The translations under genes and the position numbers were made by a program. Shown piece after piece: positions 29,391-38,506 of a stretch of DNA of 64,000 nt. Under the pieces are notes generated by a model that saw nothing but the letters and a program-made list of their open reading frames with translations, made no database searches and was not told where the DNA came from. The stretch's first letter is position 1, and every line of letters begins with the position of its first letter. The DNA comes from Bacteroidales bacterium (lineage in GTDB: Bacteria; Bacteroidota; Bacteroidia; Bacteroidales; P3). The stretch is taken from the NCBI GenBank assembly GCA_031262295.1, contig JAISIA010000056.1, forward strand, positions 1 to 64,000, in the 5' to 3' direction.

Positions 29391-29885
29391 ATGAAAAATA
29401 AAAACGTCTTTTTCTCCCTCTTCTTATCAATAATTGCAATACTATTTTTTTGTTGCAATAATAATATTGTTTATGATGAAACTCAAAAAGTGAATGAAAA
29501 GGGGTGGAATATGAATGAAAAGAAAATTTTTAAAGTGGATATTCAAGATACAATACAAAGATATGACTTTGCTATTAATTTAAGAAATACAACTCAATAT
29601 AAGAATTCAAACATTTTCTTTTTCATTAAGACAATATATCCAGATAATTCAATTACTCTTTGTGATACTATTGAATGTTATCTTACCTATTTGGATGGCT
29701 CTTGGGTTGGAAAAGGAAGTGGAAGATTAAAAGATAATAGGTTTTGGTTTTCTCATAGCGTTACTTTTCCTCAAAAGGGAGAATACGTTTTTGAGATTCA
29801 ACAAGCAACAAGAGATACAAATCTAATAGGAATATCAGATATTGGAATACATATTGAATATCACAAGGAAGAAAAAGCAAAATAA
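29391..29885 (+). CDS. gldH: Gliding motility lipoprotein GldH
   Basis: Lipobox FFCC; YDFAINLRNTTQYKNSNIFFFIKTIYPD, GSWVGKGSGRLKDNRFWF. Confidence 0.85.
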   Translation: MKNKNVFFSLFLSIIAILFFCCNNNIVYDETQKVNEKGWNMNEKKIFKVDIQDTIQRYDFAINLRNTTQYKNSNIFFFIKTIYPDNSITLCDTIECYLTYLDGSWVGKGSGRLKDNRFWFSHSVTFPQKGEYVFEIQQATRDTNLIGISDIGIHIEYHKEEKAK

Positions 29886-29949
29886 GGAATATAAATTATA
29901 AATATTTTGTTCTATAAATTAGGATGTAGTATAAAAAAACAAGGAATCA

Positions 29950-32244
29950 ATGGCTCAAAACAAAACAAATAGTAGTAAGAAAACAAAGAAGAGAAATGAT
30001 TTTTCCAAATATGTAAAATATATGTGGAGAACCTTTATTGGCATATTAGTATTTCTATCCCTATTTTTCTTGTTCCTATCTTTGGGTTGGTTGGGTTTTA
30101 TGCCTTCTTTTGAAGAATTGGAAAATCCAAAATCAAACTTAGCTTCGGAGGTAATCTCGGAAGATGGAAATATTATTGGGTATATAGGCATTCAAAATCG
30201 TTCAAACATACAATTCAAAGACCTTCCTAAAAATTTAGTTGATGCACTTTTGGCAACAGAAGATGCAAGATTCTATTCCCATTCAGGAATTGATATTAAG
30301 AGTTTGTTTAGAGTTTTAGGTAAAACAATAATTTCCCAAGACAAAGGCTCAGGGGGAGGAAGTACAATTACACAACAGCTGGCAAAAAATCTATTTCCAC
30401 GAGAGGAAAAAAGCAAGTTAGGAATTATATATTCTAAATTGAAAGAGTGGGTTGTTGCAATAAAAATTGAAAGGAACTACACTAAGGAAGAAATTATAAC
30501 AATGTATCTAAACACTGTTGATTTTGGAAGTAATGCATTTGGGATAAAAACTGCCTCAAAGATATTTTTTGACAAGAATCCTTCTGAATTGCTTCCCGAA
30601 GAATCAGCAACCTTAGTTGGATTGTTAAGAGCGCCCTCTGCATATAATCCTGTTAGAAGAAATGAAAGGTCAAAAGAAAGAAGGAATGTAGTACTTCAAC
30701 AAATGGCAAAGTACAATTACCTTTCAGAAGACTCAGTAGAGGTTCTAATAAAAAAACCTTTGGATATTAGTAAATATAACCCGCAATCGCATGATGAAGG
30801 TATTGCAACATATTTTAGAGAATATGTTAGAAACTATATGAAACAATGGGGTAAGACTCACTTAAAACCAAATGGAGAACCCTACGATGTACATAAAGAT
30901 GGCTTGAGAATATATACAACCATTGACTCTCGGATGCAACGTTATGCAGAAGAGGCAGTGAAGGAACATTTCAAAAAATTACAAAAACAATTCTATGATC
31001 ACACAAAAGGATATGCCAACGCACCTTTTACTGGAGTTACAAAGGATGAAATAAATAATTTCTACATCCAATCAATGAAAAACTCCGATAGATACTATCG
31101 TTTAAAACAAGATGGCTTTAATGAAAAACAGATAAGAGAAGAGTTTAACAAAAAAGTTGAAATGCGAGTATTCTCATGGCAAGGAATTAAAGACACTATA
31201 ATGAGTCCTTGGGATTCTCTTGCCTACTATAAATTCTTTTTAAACACTGGTATGGTTTCAATAGAACCTCAAACTGGACATGTAAAAGTTTATATAGGAG
31301 GAATAAATTATAGATATTTCAAGTTTGATAATGCTGTTTTAGGTAAAAGACAAGTGGGTTCAACATTTAAACCTTTTATTTACGCCTCAGCTATGATAGA
31401 TAATCAGCTTTCACCTTGCTTTTCTCTACCAAATAATCCTGTAACTTTTGAGGATAACGACAATTGGACGCCTAAAAATTCAGATCAAAAAAGAGAAGGA
31501 GAAATGGTAACTCTAAAATGGGCTTTGGCTAATTCAGTAAATTTTATATCTGCTAATTTAATAAAAAACTATACCTCTGCATCTGCTGTTGTATCCCTTG
31601 CTAAAAGAATGGGTATAAAGTCGTATATTCCTGCTGTTCCTTCAATTTGTTTAGGAACATGTGACCTTTCAGTTATTGAAATGGCACAAGCTATGACAAC
31701 ATTCCCTAATAAAGGAGTTCATATTGAACCAATATTTATTACAAAGATTACAGACAATAAAGGAGTTGTTTTAGATATAACAAAAACTAAATCAAATAAT
31801 GTTTTAGATCCACAAACCTCCTACCTTATATTAGATCTTATGAAAGGTGTTGTTGAAAGTGGAACAGGGGGAAGACTAAGATATATATACAACTTAAAGA
31901 GTACAATTGCTGGAAAAACAGGAACGACAGATAATAATTCCGATGGATGGTTCATTGGTATAAATCCTCGTTTATCAACTGCAATATGGGTTGGTGGAGA
32001 ATTGCGTTCAATACATTTTCGTTCCACATCCTTAGGACAAGGAGCCTCTATGGCACTTCCTATATATGGACTCTTTATGCAAAAATGCGAGAAAGATAAA
32101 ACCCTTAAATTCTATCAAGGAGACTTTGAAAAGCCAAATAATATGACAATTCAAATGGATTGCTCCAAATACTTAGAAGAAATAAATGCAGATACCACTC
32201 AAACAAAAGAAACATATTCTTCAGAATATGACAAAGAGTGGTAA
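29950..32244 (+). CDS. Penicillin-binding protein 1A (transglycosylase/transpeptidase)
   Basis: LLATEDARFYSHSGID, GGSTITQQLAKNLF, GSTFKPFIYASAM, KTGTTDNNSDGWFIG. Confidence 0.94.
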   Translation: MAQNKTNSSKKTKKRNDFSKYVKYMWRTFIGILVFLSLFFLFLSLGWLGFMPSFEELENPKSNLASEVISEDGNIIGYIGIQNRSNIQFKDLPKNLVDALLATEDARFYSHSGIDIKSLFRVLGKTIISQDKGSGGGSTITQQLAKNLFPREEKSKLGIIYSKLKEWVVAIKIERNYTKEEIITMYLNTVDFGSNAFGIKTASKIFFDKNPSELLPEESATLVGLLRAPSAYNPVRRNERSKERRNVVLQQMAKYNYLSEDSVEVLIKKPLDISKYNPQSHDEGIATYFREYVRNYMKQWGKTHLKPNGEPYDVHKDGLRIYTTIDSRMQRYAEEAVKEHFKKLQKQFYDHTKGYANAPFTGVTKDEINNFYIQSMKNSDRYYRLKQDGFNEKQIREEFNKKVEMRVFSWQGIKDTIMSPWDSLAYYKFFLNTGMVSIEPQTGHVKVYIGGINYRYFKFDNAVLGKRQVGSTFKPFIYASAMIDNQLSPCFSLPNNPVTFEDNDNWTPKNSDQKREGEMVTLKWALANSVNFISANLIKNYTSASAVVSLAKRMGIKSYIPAVPSICLGTCDLSVIEMAQAMTTFPNKGVHIEPIFITKITDNKGVVLDITKTKSNNVLDPQTSYLILDLMKGVVESGTGGRLRYIYNLKSTIAGKTGTTDNNSDGWFIGINPRLSTAIWVGGELRSIHFRSTSLGQGASMALPIYGLFMQKCEKDKTLKFYQGDFEKPNNMTIQMDCSKYLEEINADTTQTKETYSSEYDKEW

Positions 32245-32250
32245 AGAGAA

Positions 32251-32292
32251 AAAAAATAGGACTTCTACCAATATAGCTCCGTCCTATTTTTA
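32251..32292. terminator. Bidirectional terminator between convergent genes
   Basis: AAAAAATAGGAC ... GTCCTATTTTT; overlaps the 3' end of the cobO-like gene. Confidence 0.75.
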
Positions 32293-32834
32293 TCCTTCAT
32301 CAATTTCCTTGAAAGCAAGAACAAATAGTCAGAAAGGCGATTTATGTATTGCAAAACTATGTCTTGCAATTTTGTTTCTTCATTTAATTTAAATAATAAC
32401 CTTTCTGCCCTCCTACAAACCGTCCTTGCTATGTTTGCCTCTGAGGAAATAACATAACCTGTGGGCAATATAAAACTTTTCATCCTTGGTAGTAGAGATT
32501 CCATATAATTTATACTCTCTTCCAAAAAATTAACATCATCTTTAATTAATGGACTTACATTAACCTTATCGTTTTCATTTGCAACTATTGCCTGAATATT
32601 AAAAAGTGTTTTGATAATTTGTAAAAGCTCCTTAGCCTCTCTAATGTTTGATACCTCTGCTTTTGAGCTTCCATCCTTTTTAGCCTTCCTTATAATTAGG
32701 TCTCTTACTAAACCTATATGAGAACTTAATTCATCTAAGGTTCCGTAACACTCAACTCTAAGGTCGTATTTCTTAACTCTTGTACCTCCAACTAAGGAGG
32801 TCATTCCTGTATCTCCTGTTTTGGTATATATCAT
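32265..32834 (-). CDS. Cob(I)alamin adenosyltransferase (PduO type)
   Basis: MIYTKTGDTGMTSLVGGTRVKK, YGTLDELSSHIGLVRD, ARTVCRRAERLL. Confidence 0.92.
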   Translation of the reverse strand: MIYTKTGDTGMTSLVGGTRVKKYDLRVECYGTLDELSSHIGLVRDLIIRKAKKDGSSKAEVSNIREAKELLQIIKTLFNIQAIVANENDKVNVSPLIKDDVNFLEESINYMESLLPRMKSFILPTGYVISSEANIARTVCRRAERLLFKLNEETKLQDIVLQYINRLSDYLFLLSRKLMKDKNRTELYW

Positions 32835-32848
32835 ACAACGTTTGTTTT

Positions 32849-33103
32849 TTATTCCATATACCTTTCCACAGCAACTATCTCAGGTATTGCTTCCTTAACT
32901 GCTTGTTCTACTCCTTGCTTTAAAGTCATCATTGCATGAGGACAGCTTCCGCAATGTCCTTGCAATTCAACATAAACAACCTTATCATCGGTTAATTCTA
33001 TAAAACGTAAATCTCCTCCATCATTTTGTAGGAATGGTCTTATTTGATTTAAAACTCCATTGACCTTAGTCTCTAAGTTTTGTTTTTCTTCTTGTGTCAT
33101 CAT
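32849..33103 (-). CDS. NifU-like C-terminal domain protein
   Basis: IRPFLQNDGGDLRFIEL, GHCGSCPHAMMTLKQGVE. Confidence 0.93.
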   Translation of the reverse strand: MMTQEEKQNLETKVNGVLNQIRPFLQNDGGDLRFIELTDDKVVYVELQGHCGSCPHAMMTLKQGVEQAVKEAIPEIVAVERYME

Positions 33104-33130
33104 AATCTTATATTTAATTTGTTTTAATAA

Positions 33131-33976
33131 CTATAAATTTTCTTTGGTTATTTTGTCTAATTTATCAACTACCTTATCAGCTAAGGACAAAAAACCTCTG
33201 CTTTCTAACGTAGAAATATCTAAACTTATTGGATTGCCATTGTCATTTGCAGGGGAAATATTTTCAGATATTGGTATTCTTTCTAATATTTCTAAGTCTA
33301 ATTCCTTAGAAAGAATATCCCCTCCACCCTTTCCAAATAGGTAATACTTTTTTTCAGGCATATCATAAGGAGAAAAATAGGACATATTTTCAACTAATCC
33401 CAATATTGGAATATTTATATCGGGATGACGAAACATATTTACTGCCCTTCTAACATCACTTACAGATAGAATTTGTGGAGTTGAAACAAATATTACACAA
33501 CTAAGATGAAATTCCTTTGCAAGAGTGAGCTGTAAATCGCCCGTTCCCGGAGGAAGATCATAGATAATATAGTCCAAATCTCCCCAAATGGTTTGACTAA
33601 TTATTTGAATTAGGGTGTTAGAAGCCATAGGTCCTCTCCATAATAAGGCTTTATCCCTATCAACAAAAAAACCTATTGACATAAGTTTTATTCCATATCT
33701 TTCAATAGGGTGAATAAAATAGTCTTCTCCTTTTTTCTCTCCCCTTACTTCATCATTTTCTATATTGAATAGCGTTGGTACAGAAGGACCATAAATATCT
33801 ACATCAGCCAAAGCAACCTTATAACCTTTTTGAGCAAGGCTTATAGCTAAGTTTGTCGCTATTGTAGATTTTCCAACTCCACCCTTACCACTTGCAATTG
33901 CAATAGAATGCTTAACTTTTGAAAGAGCCTGATTAATCTTTCTTTCTTTTTCTTTTTGCTGATCAAATATGTTCAT
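33131..33976 (-). CDS. Mrp/NBP35 family Fe-S carrier ATPase
   Basis: IASGKGGVGKSTIATNLAISLAQKG, DVDIYGPSVPTLF, IYDLPPGTGDLQLTL. Confidence 0.93.
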   Translation of the reverse strand: MNIFDQQKEKERKINQALSKVKHSIAIASGKGGVGKSTIATNLAISLAQKGYKVALADVDIYGPSVPTLFNIENDEVRGEKKGEDYFIHPIERYGIKLMSIGFFVDRDKALLWRGPMASNTLIQIISQTIWGDLDYIIYDLPPGTGDLQLTLAKEFHLSCVIFVSTPQILSVSDVRRAVNMFRHPDINIPILGLVENMSYFSPYDMPEKKYYLFGKGGGDILSKELDLEILERIPISENISPANDNGNPISLDISTLESRGFLSLADKVVDKLDKITKENL

Positions 33977-34003
33977 CTGGATGTCCTTTCTATAAGGTTT
34001 TGC

Positions 34004-34402
34004 CTATTGAATATTATCATCCAAAGAATCATCCTCTATATTTAGACTTTCATCTTCATAGTTGCCATGAACTAATGTAAATTTGTCTTTATCCTCTTTC
34101 TCATCTTCATCAGAAGAAGAATCTTCCTGTTCAAACTCTTCGTCCTTTGGAGCTTTGAAAATCTCTTTTTCAAACTCTTCTTCCGTTAATTTAGCATCAA
34201 CCTTTACATCCATTTTTACCATATATATAGCATCATCTGTTTCCAAAGGCACTACATAAATTACTTCCCCAGAAGGTTTATTTATTTTTTGTAAATAGGC
34301 TGCATATCCTTCTGCATACACTTGGCTAAATAACACTAATTGTTCTTGTGATAACTTAGCAAAACTAATTATTATTCTTTTCTTGTTTTCTTTTGGTTTC
34401 AT
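34004..34402 (-). CDS. Conserved hypothetical protein with acidic C-terminus
   Basis: 132 aa ORF in a co-oriented cluster; acidic EDSSSDEDEKEDKD. Confidence 0.7.
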   Translation of the reverse strand: MKPKENKKRIIISFAKLSQEQLVLFSQVYAEGYAAYLQKINKPSGEVIYVVPLETDDAIYMVKMDVKVDAKLTEEEFEKEIFKAPKDEEFEQEDSSSDEDEKEDKDKFTLVHGNYEDESLNIEDDSLDDNIQ

Positions 34403-34441
34403 CTTAGGGTTTAAAAAATAATTTGCAATATTAATAACTTT

Positions 34442-35272
34442 TCATAACATTATGGTAATGCTACCTGCAAATTTTATTTTATTTCCCTTTTTTATGTATT
34501 CAAACTTGTAAAAATATACTCCTAATGGCAGATTTTCAGCACCAAAATTATTTTTATAACCCTTGCTTTTATAAACCAATTTTCCGTTCTGATTATATAT
34601 TTGAAGAGCATTTTCTGGATAATATTCTATATTTTTTATAACAAAAACATCATTTATACCATCTCCATTTGGAGTTATAACATTAGGAAAGGATATATTT
34701 GGAAGAGTTTGTTCATTATTATCTAATTGTTTTTCTTCTATCCCCTTCTCCTCTACAACAATCCTATTGCTTTGTACAATAGTTTTTGGAACATTTTGTT
34801 CAAGAGGAACAATGTCATATTCATTATTATTATCAATACCCCTATACTCATCCTTTATTTCATATTCCAAACCCTCTTCACTAAGAGTTATATTCTTATT
34901 TTTAGTCTTTTCTATCTCAATTTTTGTAGAATTATCCATAGTTTTAACCGAATTAAACAAGGGTTTTTCCTCTTGTTTTTCTTGTTTTTTTATGGATACA
35001 ACCTCTTTTTTTGTTGTTTTTTCCTGCCCTTTGTCTTCTAAAACCAAGTAAAGAATGCCTCCTATTAGAACAATACTACCTAAAATAATGGATATATTTC
35101 TTAATTTTTTAGAAAAAATATTGTTTTTTGTGGTTTTATTCCCCTCTTGTTCATAATTTTTGGAATTTAAATAGGAATCCTCTTTCATTTTCTCTTCAAT
35201 TTTATTCCAAATATCAGGAGAAGAAACCTCTGTATCAGCCAAAGAACTAAATAATTTATCTATATCGTTCAT
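34442..35272 (-). CDS. Putative anti-sigma factor with TM segment and C-terminal gliding-motility-associated (CHU_C-like) domain
   Basis: N-terminal MNDIDKLFSSLADTEVSSPDIWNKIEEKM, TM ISIILGSIVLIGGILYLVL, C-terminal NVITPNGDGINDVFVIKNIEYYPENALQIYNQNGKLVYKSKGYKNNF. Confidence 0.8.
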   Translation of the reverse strand: MNDIDKLFSSLADTEVSSPDIWNKIEEKMKEDSYLNSKNYEQEGNKTTKNNIFSKKLRNISIILGSIVLIGGILYLVLEDKGQEKTTKKEVVSIKKQEKQEEKPLFNSVKTMDNSTKIEIEKTKNKNITLSEEGLEYEIKDEYRGIDNNNEYDIVPLEQNVPKTIVQSNRIVVEEKGIEEKQLDNNEQTLPNISFPNVITPNGDGINDVFVIKNIEYYPENALQIYNQNGKLVYKSKGYKNNFGAENLPLGVYFYKFEYIKKGNKIKFAGSITIML

Positions 35273-35832
35273 CTACTCTTTATTTTTATAAGCTCTTTTT
35301 GCAAAAATTTTCTTGCCTTATATAAACTTGTTTTAACACTATTTGTAGTTGTATTTAAAATTTCTGCAATTTCTTTATTAGAATATTGATCAATTGCATA
35401 AAGATTAAAGATTATCCTTATATATCTTGGAAGTTTTTCTATGCAAAACATCAATTCCTCCTGAGAAAAAGCATAATCCTTTTGAAAAATATCAACATCT
35501 TTCTCCATAATATCATCCATAACCACCTCCGTTGTGTTATATTTTTTGTTTTTATAATAATAATTTATCGCATTATTTATTGTTATCTTCTTTATCCAAG
35601 CAAAAAAGAGGTAGTCTTTATAGTTTTTATCTATAATAAATGAGTTAATATTTGAAAAAATCTTTAACCAAGACTCCATAAGCATATCCTCTGCCTCCTC
35701 TTTTGAAGAGGCATAACGCATAGATATTGCAAACAATTTATCCTTATATAGATTAAATATCTTCTCTTGTGCCAATAAATCGTTATCCTTACAAAGTTGT
35801 ATTAAGTCTTTTAAGCTTTTATCATCTTTCAT
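35269..35832 (-). CDS. ECF sigma-70 factor
   Basis: AEDMLMESWLKIFSNINSF; region 4 IEKLPRYIRIIFNLYAIDQYSNKEIAEILNTTTNSVKTSLYKARKFLQ. Confidence 0.9.
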   Translation of the reverse strand: MKDDKSLKDLIQLCKDNDLLAQEKIFNLYKDKLFAISMRYASSKEEAEDMLMESWLKIFSNINSFIIDKNYKDYLFFAWIKKITINNAINYYYKNKKYNTTEVVMDDIMEKDVDIFQKDYAFSQEELMFCIEKLPRYIRIIFNLYAIDQYSNKEIAEILNTTTNSVKTSLYKARKFLQKELIKIKSR

Positions 35833-35883
35833 AAATAATCTTCACATATATATACAATATTTGTTAAAAAAAAGTAAGTTCGT

Positions 35884-36097
35884 GTCGGCAACCAACCGCC
35901 AAGCGGCTTTTAGTTGTCCTTACGGAAGTATGATTGTTTTTTTAATTCCATAAAATAAATCTTCGTTTAAAAAAAATAAATCTTCGTTTTAGCAAATTAT
36001 TTCTTCGTTTTAGTAAATTATTTCTTCGTTTTAGTAAATTATTTCTTCGTTTTAGTAAAATAAAACCTTGTTTTATTTTACTAAAACAAGGTTTTAT
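35884..36097. repeat. Composite intergenic element copy B: left end, 21-bp array, terminal 16-bp hairpin
   Basis: gtcggcaaccaaccgccaagcggcttttagttgtccttacggaag ... (TAAATTATTTCTTCGTTTTAG)n ... ATAAAACCTTGTTTTA-ttttac-TAAAACAAGGTTTTAT. Confidence 0.9.
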
Positions 36098-36169
36098 CTA
36101 TAGCATTATTTAAGTATTTTTCTCCTATTTTAAAAGTTAAAAAAAATAATTAAAGCGTTCTTTTTTTTC

Positions 36170-38497
36170 TTACATAACAATAACCTTTTTGCGTAAGGCA
36201 TTTTCTCCATCCCTACTTATTAAGGAAAGAATATATATTCCTTTTGGAAGGTTTTTATTTATTGTTATGGAACAATCACCTTTTTTTACAATAGTATTAT
36301 AAACTATATTGCCACTTATTGTCATTAAATTCAAAACATAGTTTTTATCTATATTTTGTAAAACAACGTTAATTTTACCATTCTTTGCAGGATTTGGAAC
36401 TACATTTATATTAGCTGTGTTTGATAAGTTAATATCTTTTAGTTCCACAACTGACTTATCGCCTATTGCCATAATATAATCTCCCTGCCAAAGTGAAGTT
36501 AGAGTTAAATATCCTTGCATTGCACCACTATTTGTTGTCATAATAGGTATCCATTCTGCACTTGCATTGGGGCGATATAGCAAAATGAGAGAATCTAATG
36601 AAGTATATTGATCTATTAATTCATTATCAAAATTATTATTTCCCATTAATGTAGTGTAGTAAAAGTTACCTTCCACTTGTTTGTTCTCCAAATTCATCCC
36701 TTCAATTGTCCAATAGTGTTTCCTACTTATTCTTTCTATCCCATAAGGCAAAGCCTTATCTTCTTTTTCTCCAATAAATGATAGGGTTGTTCTAAGAAAT
36801 ATTGAGTCGGGATTATTAACTATCTTAGCAAAGAAATAAGTGTTTTTAAAATCTTCTTTTTGGCTATTGCCCTTAATTATTTTGTAATTATCCATCCTTG
36901 CATCTGAAAACTCTTCTTCTAAATCTAAGAAGCAATTTATTGGAGTGTAGTTAAGCGAAATTGTTTGCTGAGTTTCCTCTCCTTGAAAAGAAATTATTCT
37001 TTTTTCTTTATTCCAATTCTCATCCACAAATGTTACAGGCACCCTACTAAAAGCAAGGGAATTATTTTCGTTTTTTATTGTTCTTTGTTCAATTTTTATT
37101 GTGCAAGAATTTAATCCAAATGTTTTACTTGTTATAGAATAATGATTATAACCACTATCTAATACATAAAAATCAAAGAAAGGATTTAAATCAATTGAGG
37201 TTATATCCGATAATATGTCTCTTAACTGAAAGGTATTTACTGCATAGAAAGGATAATTTTCTAACATTGTTTTAACAGAGGGAAAAAATAGAGAATCGCC
37301 TAAATATCCTCTTAGACTGCTAACGACCATTGCTCCTTTCCTATATATAGTATTTGAATATACATCCTTTCCTTCTACTCCGTAAAGTGCCATATATCCT
37401 TCCTCTTTGGGCATTTTGTTTAACACATACTCCATTCTATTCCTAAAATAGTCTTTTGAATATTCCTTTCCATAATGTCCCTCAAAGGATATCTTCTCTG
37501 TATATGAGGTCCATCCTTCTTTTATCCACATATCTCTTTGATCGTATCCTCCAAAATAATTACCAAACCAGCTATGTCCTAATTCGTGAATTATGTTTGA
37601 ATTGTTTTCGTCTCCTTGATTTATTGCTGCACTTTGAGCAAGGGCAATATTATCTACGTGTTCCATACTTCCCAAAGGCGTAACGCTATATCCCACCCTA
37701 TTAAATTTGAATGCTCCAAAGCAATCTTCCAATGTGTGAAAGGCATCTTTTATTAGTGGAATCTTTCCCTTTAATGCCAAAGAGTCCTGTTGGAAACAAT
37801 ATATGTTTAAAGGGATTTCTCTTTCCAAAGCCTTTATTGTGTCTTCTATTAGTATGTAATTGCCAATAGTTAGTGAGACAAGATATGGAGGAATCTGCTG
37901 TGGAATATGCCAAAAGAAAGTATTTGATGAATCTGTTATTGCATTTACACTATCTAATATACCTCCACAAACAACCTTTCTATCATTTTGTGCCGTTATA
38001 TTAAGATTGTATGTAGCCTTATCAGCATAGTAGTCCTTGCAAGGAAACCATGAGCGAGCAAAAGAATGTTTGTCTTCCATTAAAGCAACATTTAGGGTGT
38101 AGATTAAGTCGTTGCTATGATAGTGAATGCCGCCCCAGCCATATAATTCTATAACCTGCCCTCCTGAATACCAAACTCTGATATCCACAGTATCGTTATC
38201 CTGTAAATAAGAAGGCAAGGCAATGGATATTATTGGAGAAATATAGTAGTAGGATATTGCATTTTCACCATTAACCCAAAGAGAATCCACATTATGATTT
38301 AATAAATCTAATTCAATAGTATGATATGAAGGATTAATTAAACGAACTTTCAGATCGCAATAGCCCTTATGCTGACTTTTTATTGAATTATTTACATCTA
38401 AATTGATGTTATAGTGAATAACATCAATAGAATCGCTTTGAGAATAAATGATATTTATGCTAAGAATAAAAAAAAGAAAAAATAGGATACGTTTCAT
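36170..38497 (-). CDS. M1 family aminopeptidase-like protein with T9SS type A sorting domain
   Basis: IIHELGHSWFGNYFGGYDQRDMWIKEGWTSYTE; C-terminal NVVPNPAKNGKINV...KGIYILSLISRDGENALRKKVIVM. Confidence 0.9.
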   Translation of the reverse strand: MKRILFFLFFILSINIIYSQSDSIDVIHYNINLDVNNSIKSQHKGYCDLKVRLINPSYHTIELDLLNHNVDSLWVNGENAISYYYISPIISIALPSYLQDNDTVDIRVWYSGGQVIELYGWGGIHYHSNDLIYTLNVALMEDKHSFARSWFPCKDYYADKATYNLNITAQNDRKVVCGGILDSVNAITDSSNTFFWHIPQQIPPYLVSLTIGNYILIEDTIKALEREIPLNIYCFQQDSLALKGKIPLIKDAFHTLEDCFGAFKFNRVGYSVTPLGSMEHVDNIALAQSAAINQGDENNSNIIHELGHSWFGNYFGGYDQRDMWIKEGWTSYTEKISFEGHYGKEYSKDYFRNRMEYVLNKMPKEEGYMALYGVEGKDVYSNTIYRKGAMVVSSLRGYLGDSLFFPSVKTMLENYPFYAVNTFQLRDILSDITSIDLNPFFDFYVLDSGYNHYSITSKTFGLNSCTIKIEQRTIKNENNSLAFSRVPVTFVDENWNKEKRIISFQGEETQQTISLNYTPINCFLDLEEEFSDARMDNYKIIKGNSQKEDFKNTYFFAKIVNNPDSIFLRTTLSFIGEKEDKALPYGIERISRKHYWTIEGMNLENKQVEGNFYYTTLMGNNNFDNELIDQYTSLDSLILLYRPNASAEWIPIMTTNSGAMQGYLTLTSLWQGDYIMAIGDKSVVELKDINLSNTANINVVPNPAKNGKINVVLQNIDKNYVLNLMTISGNIVYNTIVKKGDCSITINKNLPKGIYILSLISRDGENALRKKVIVM

Positions 38498-38506
38498 CTT
38501 TTCCCC

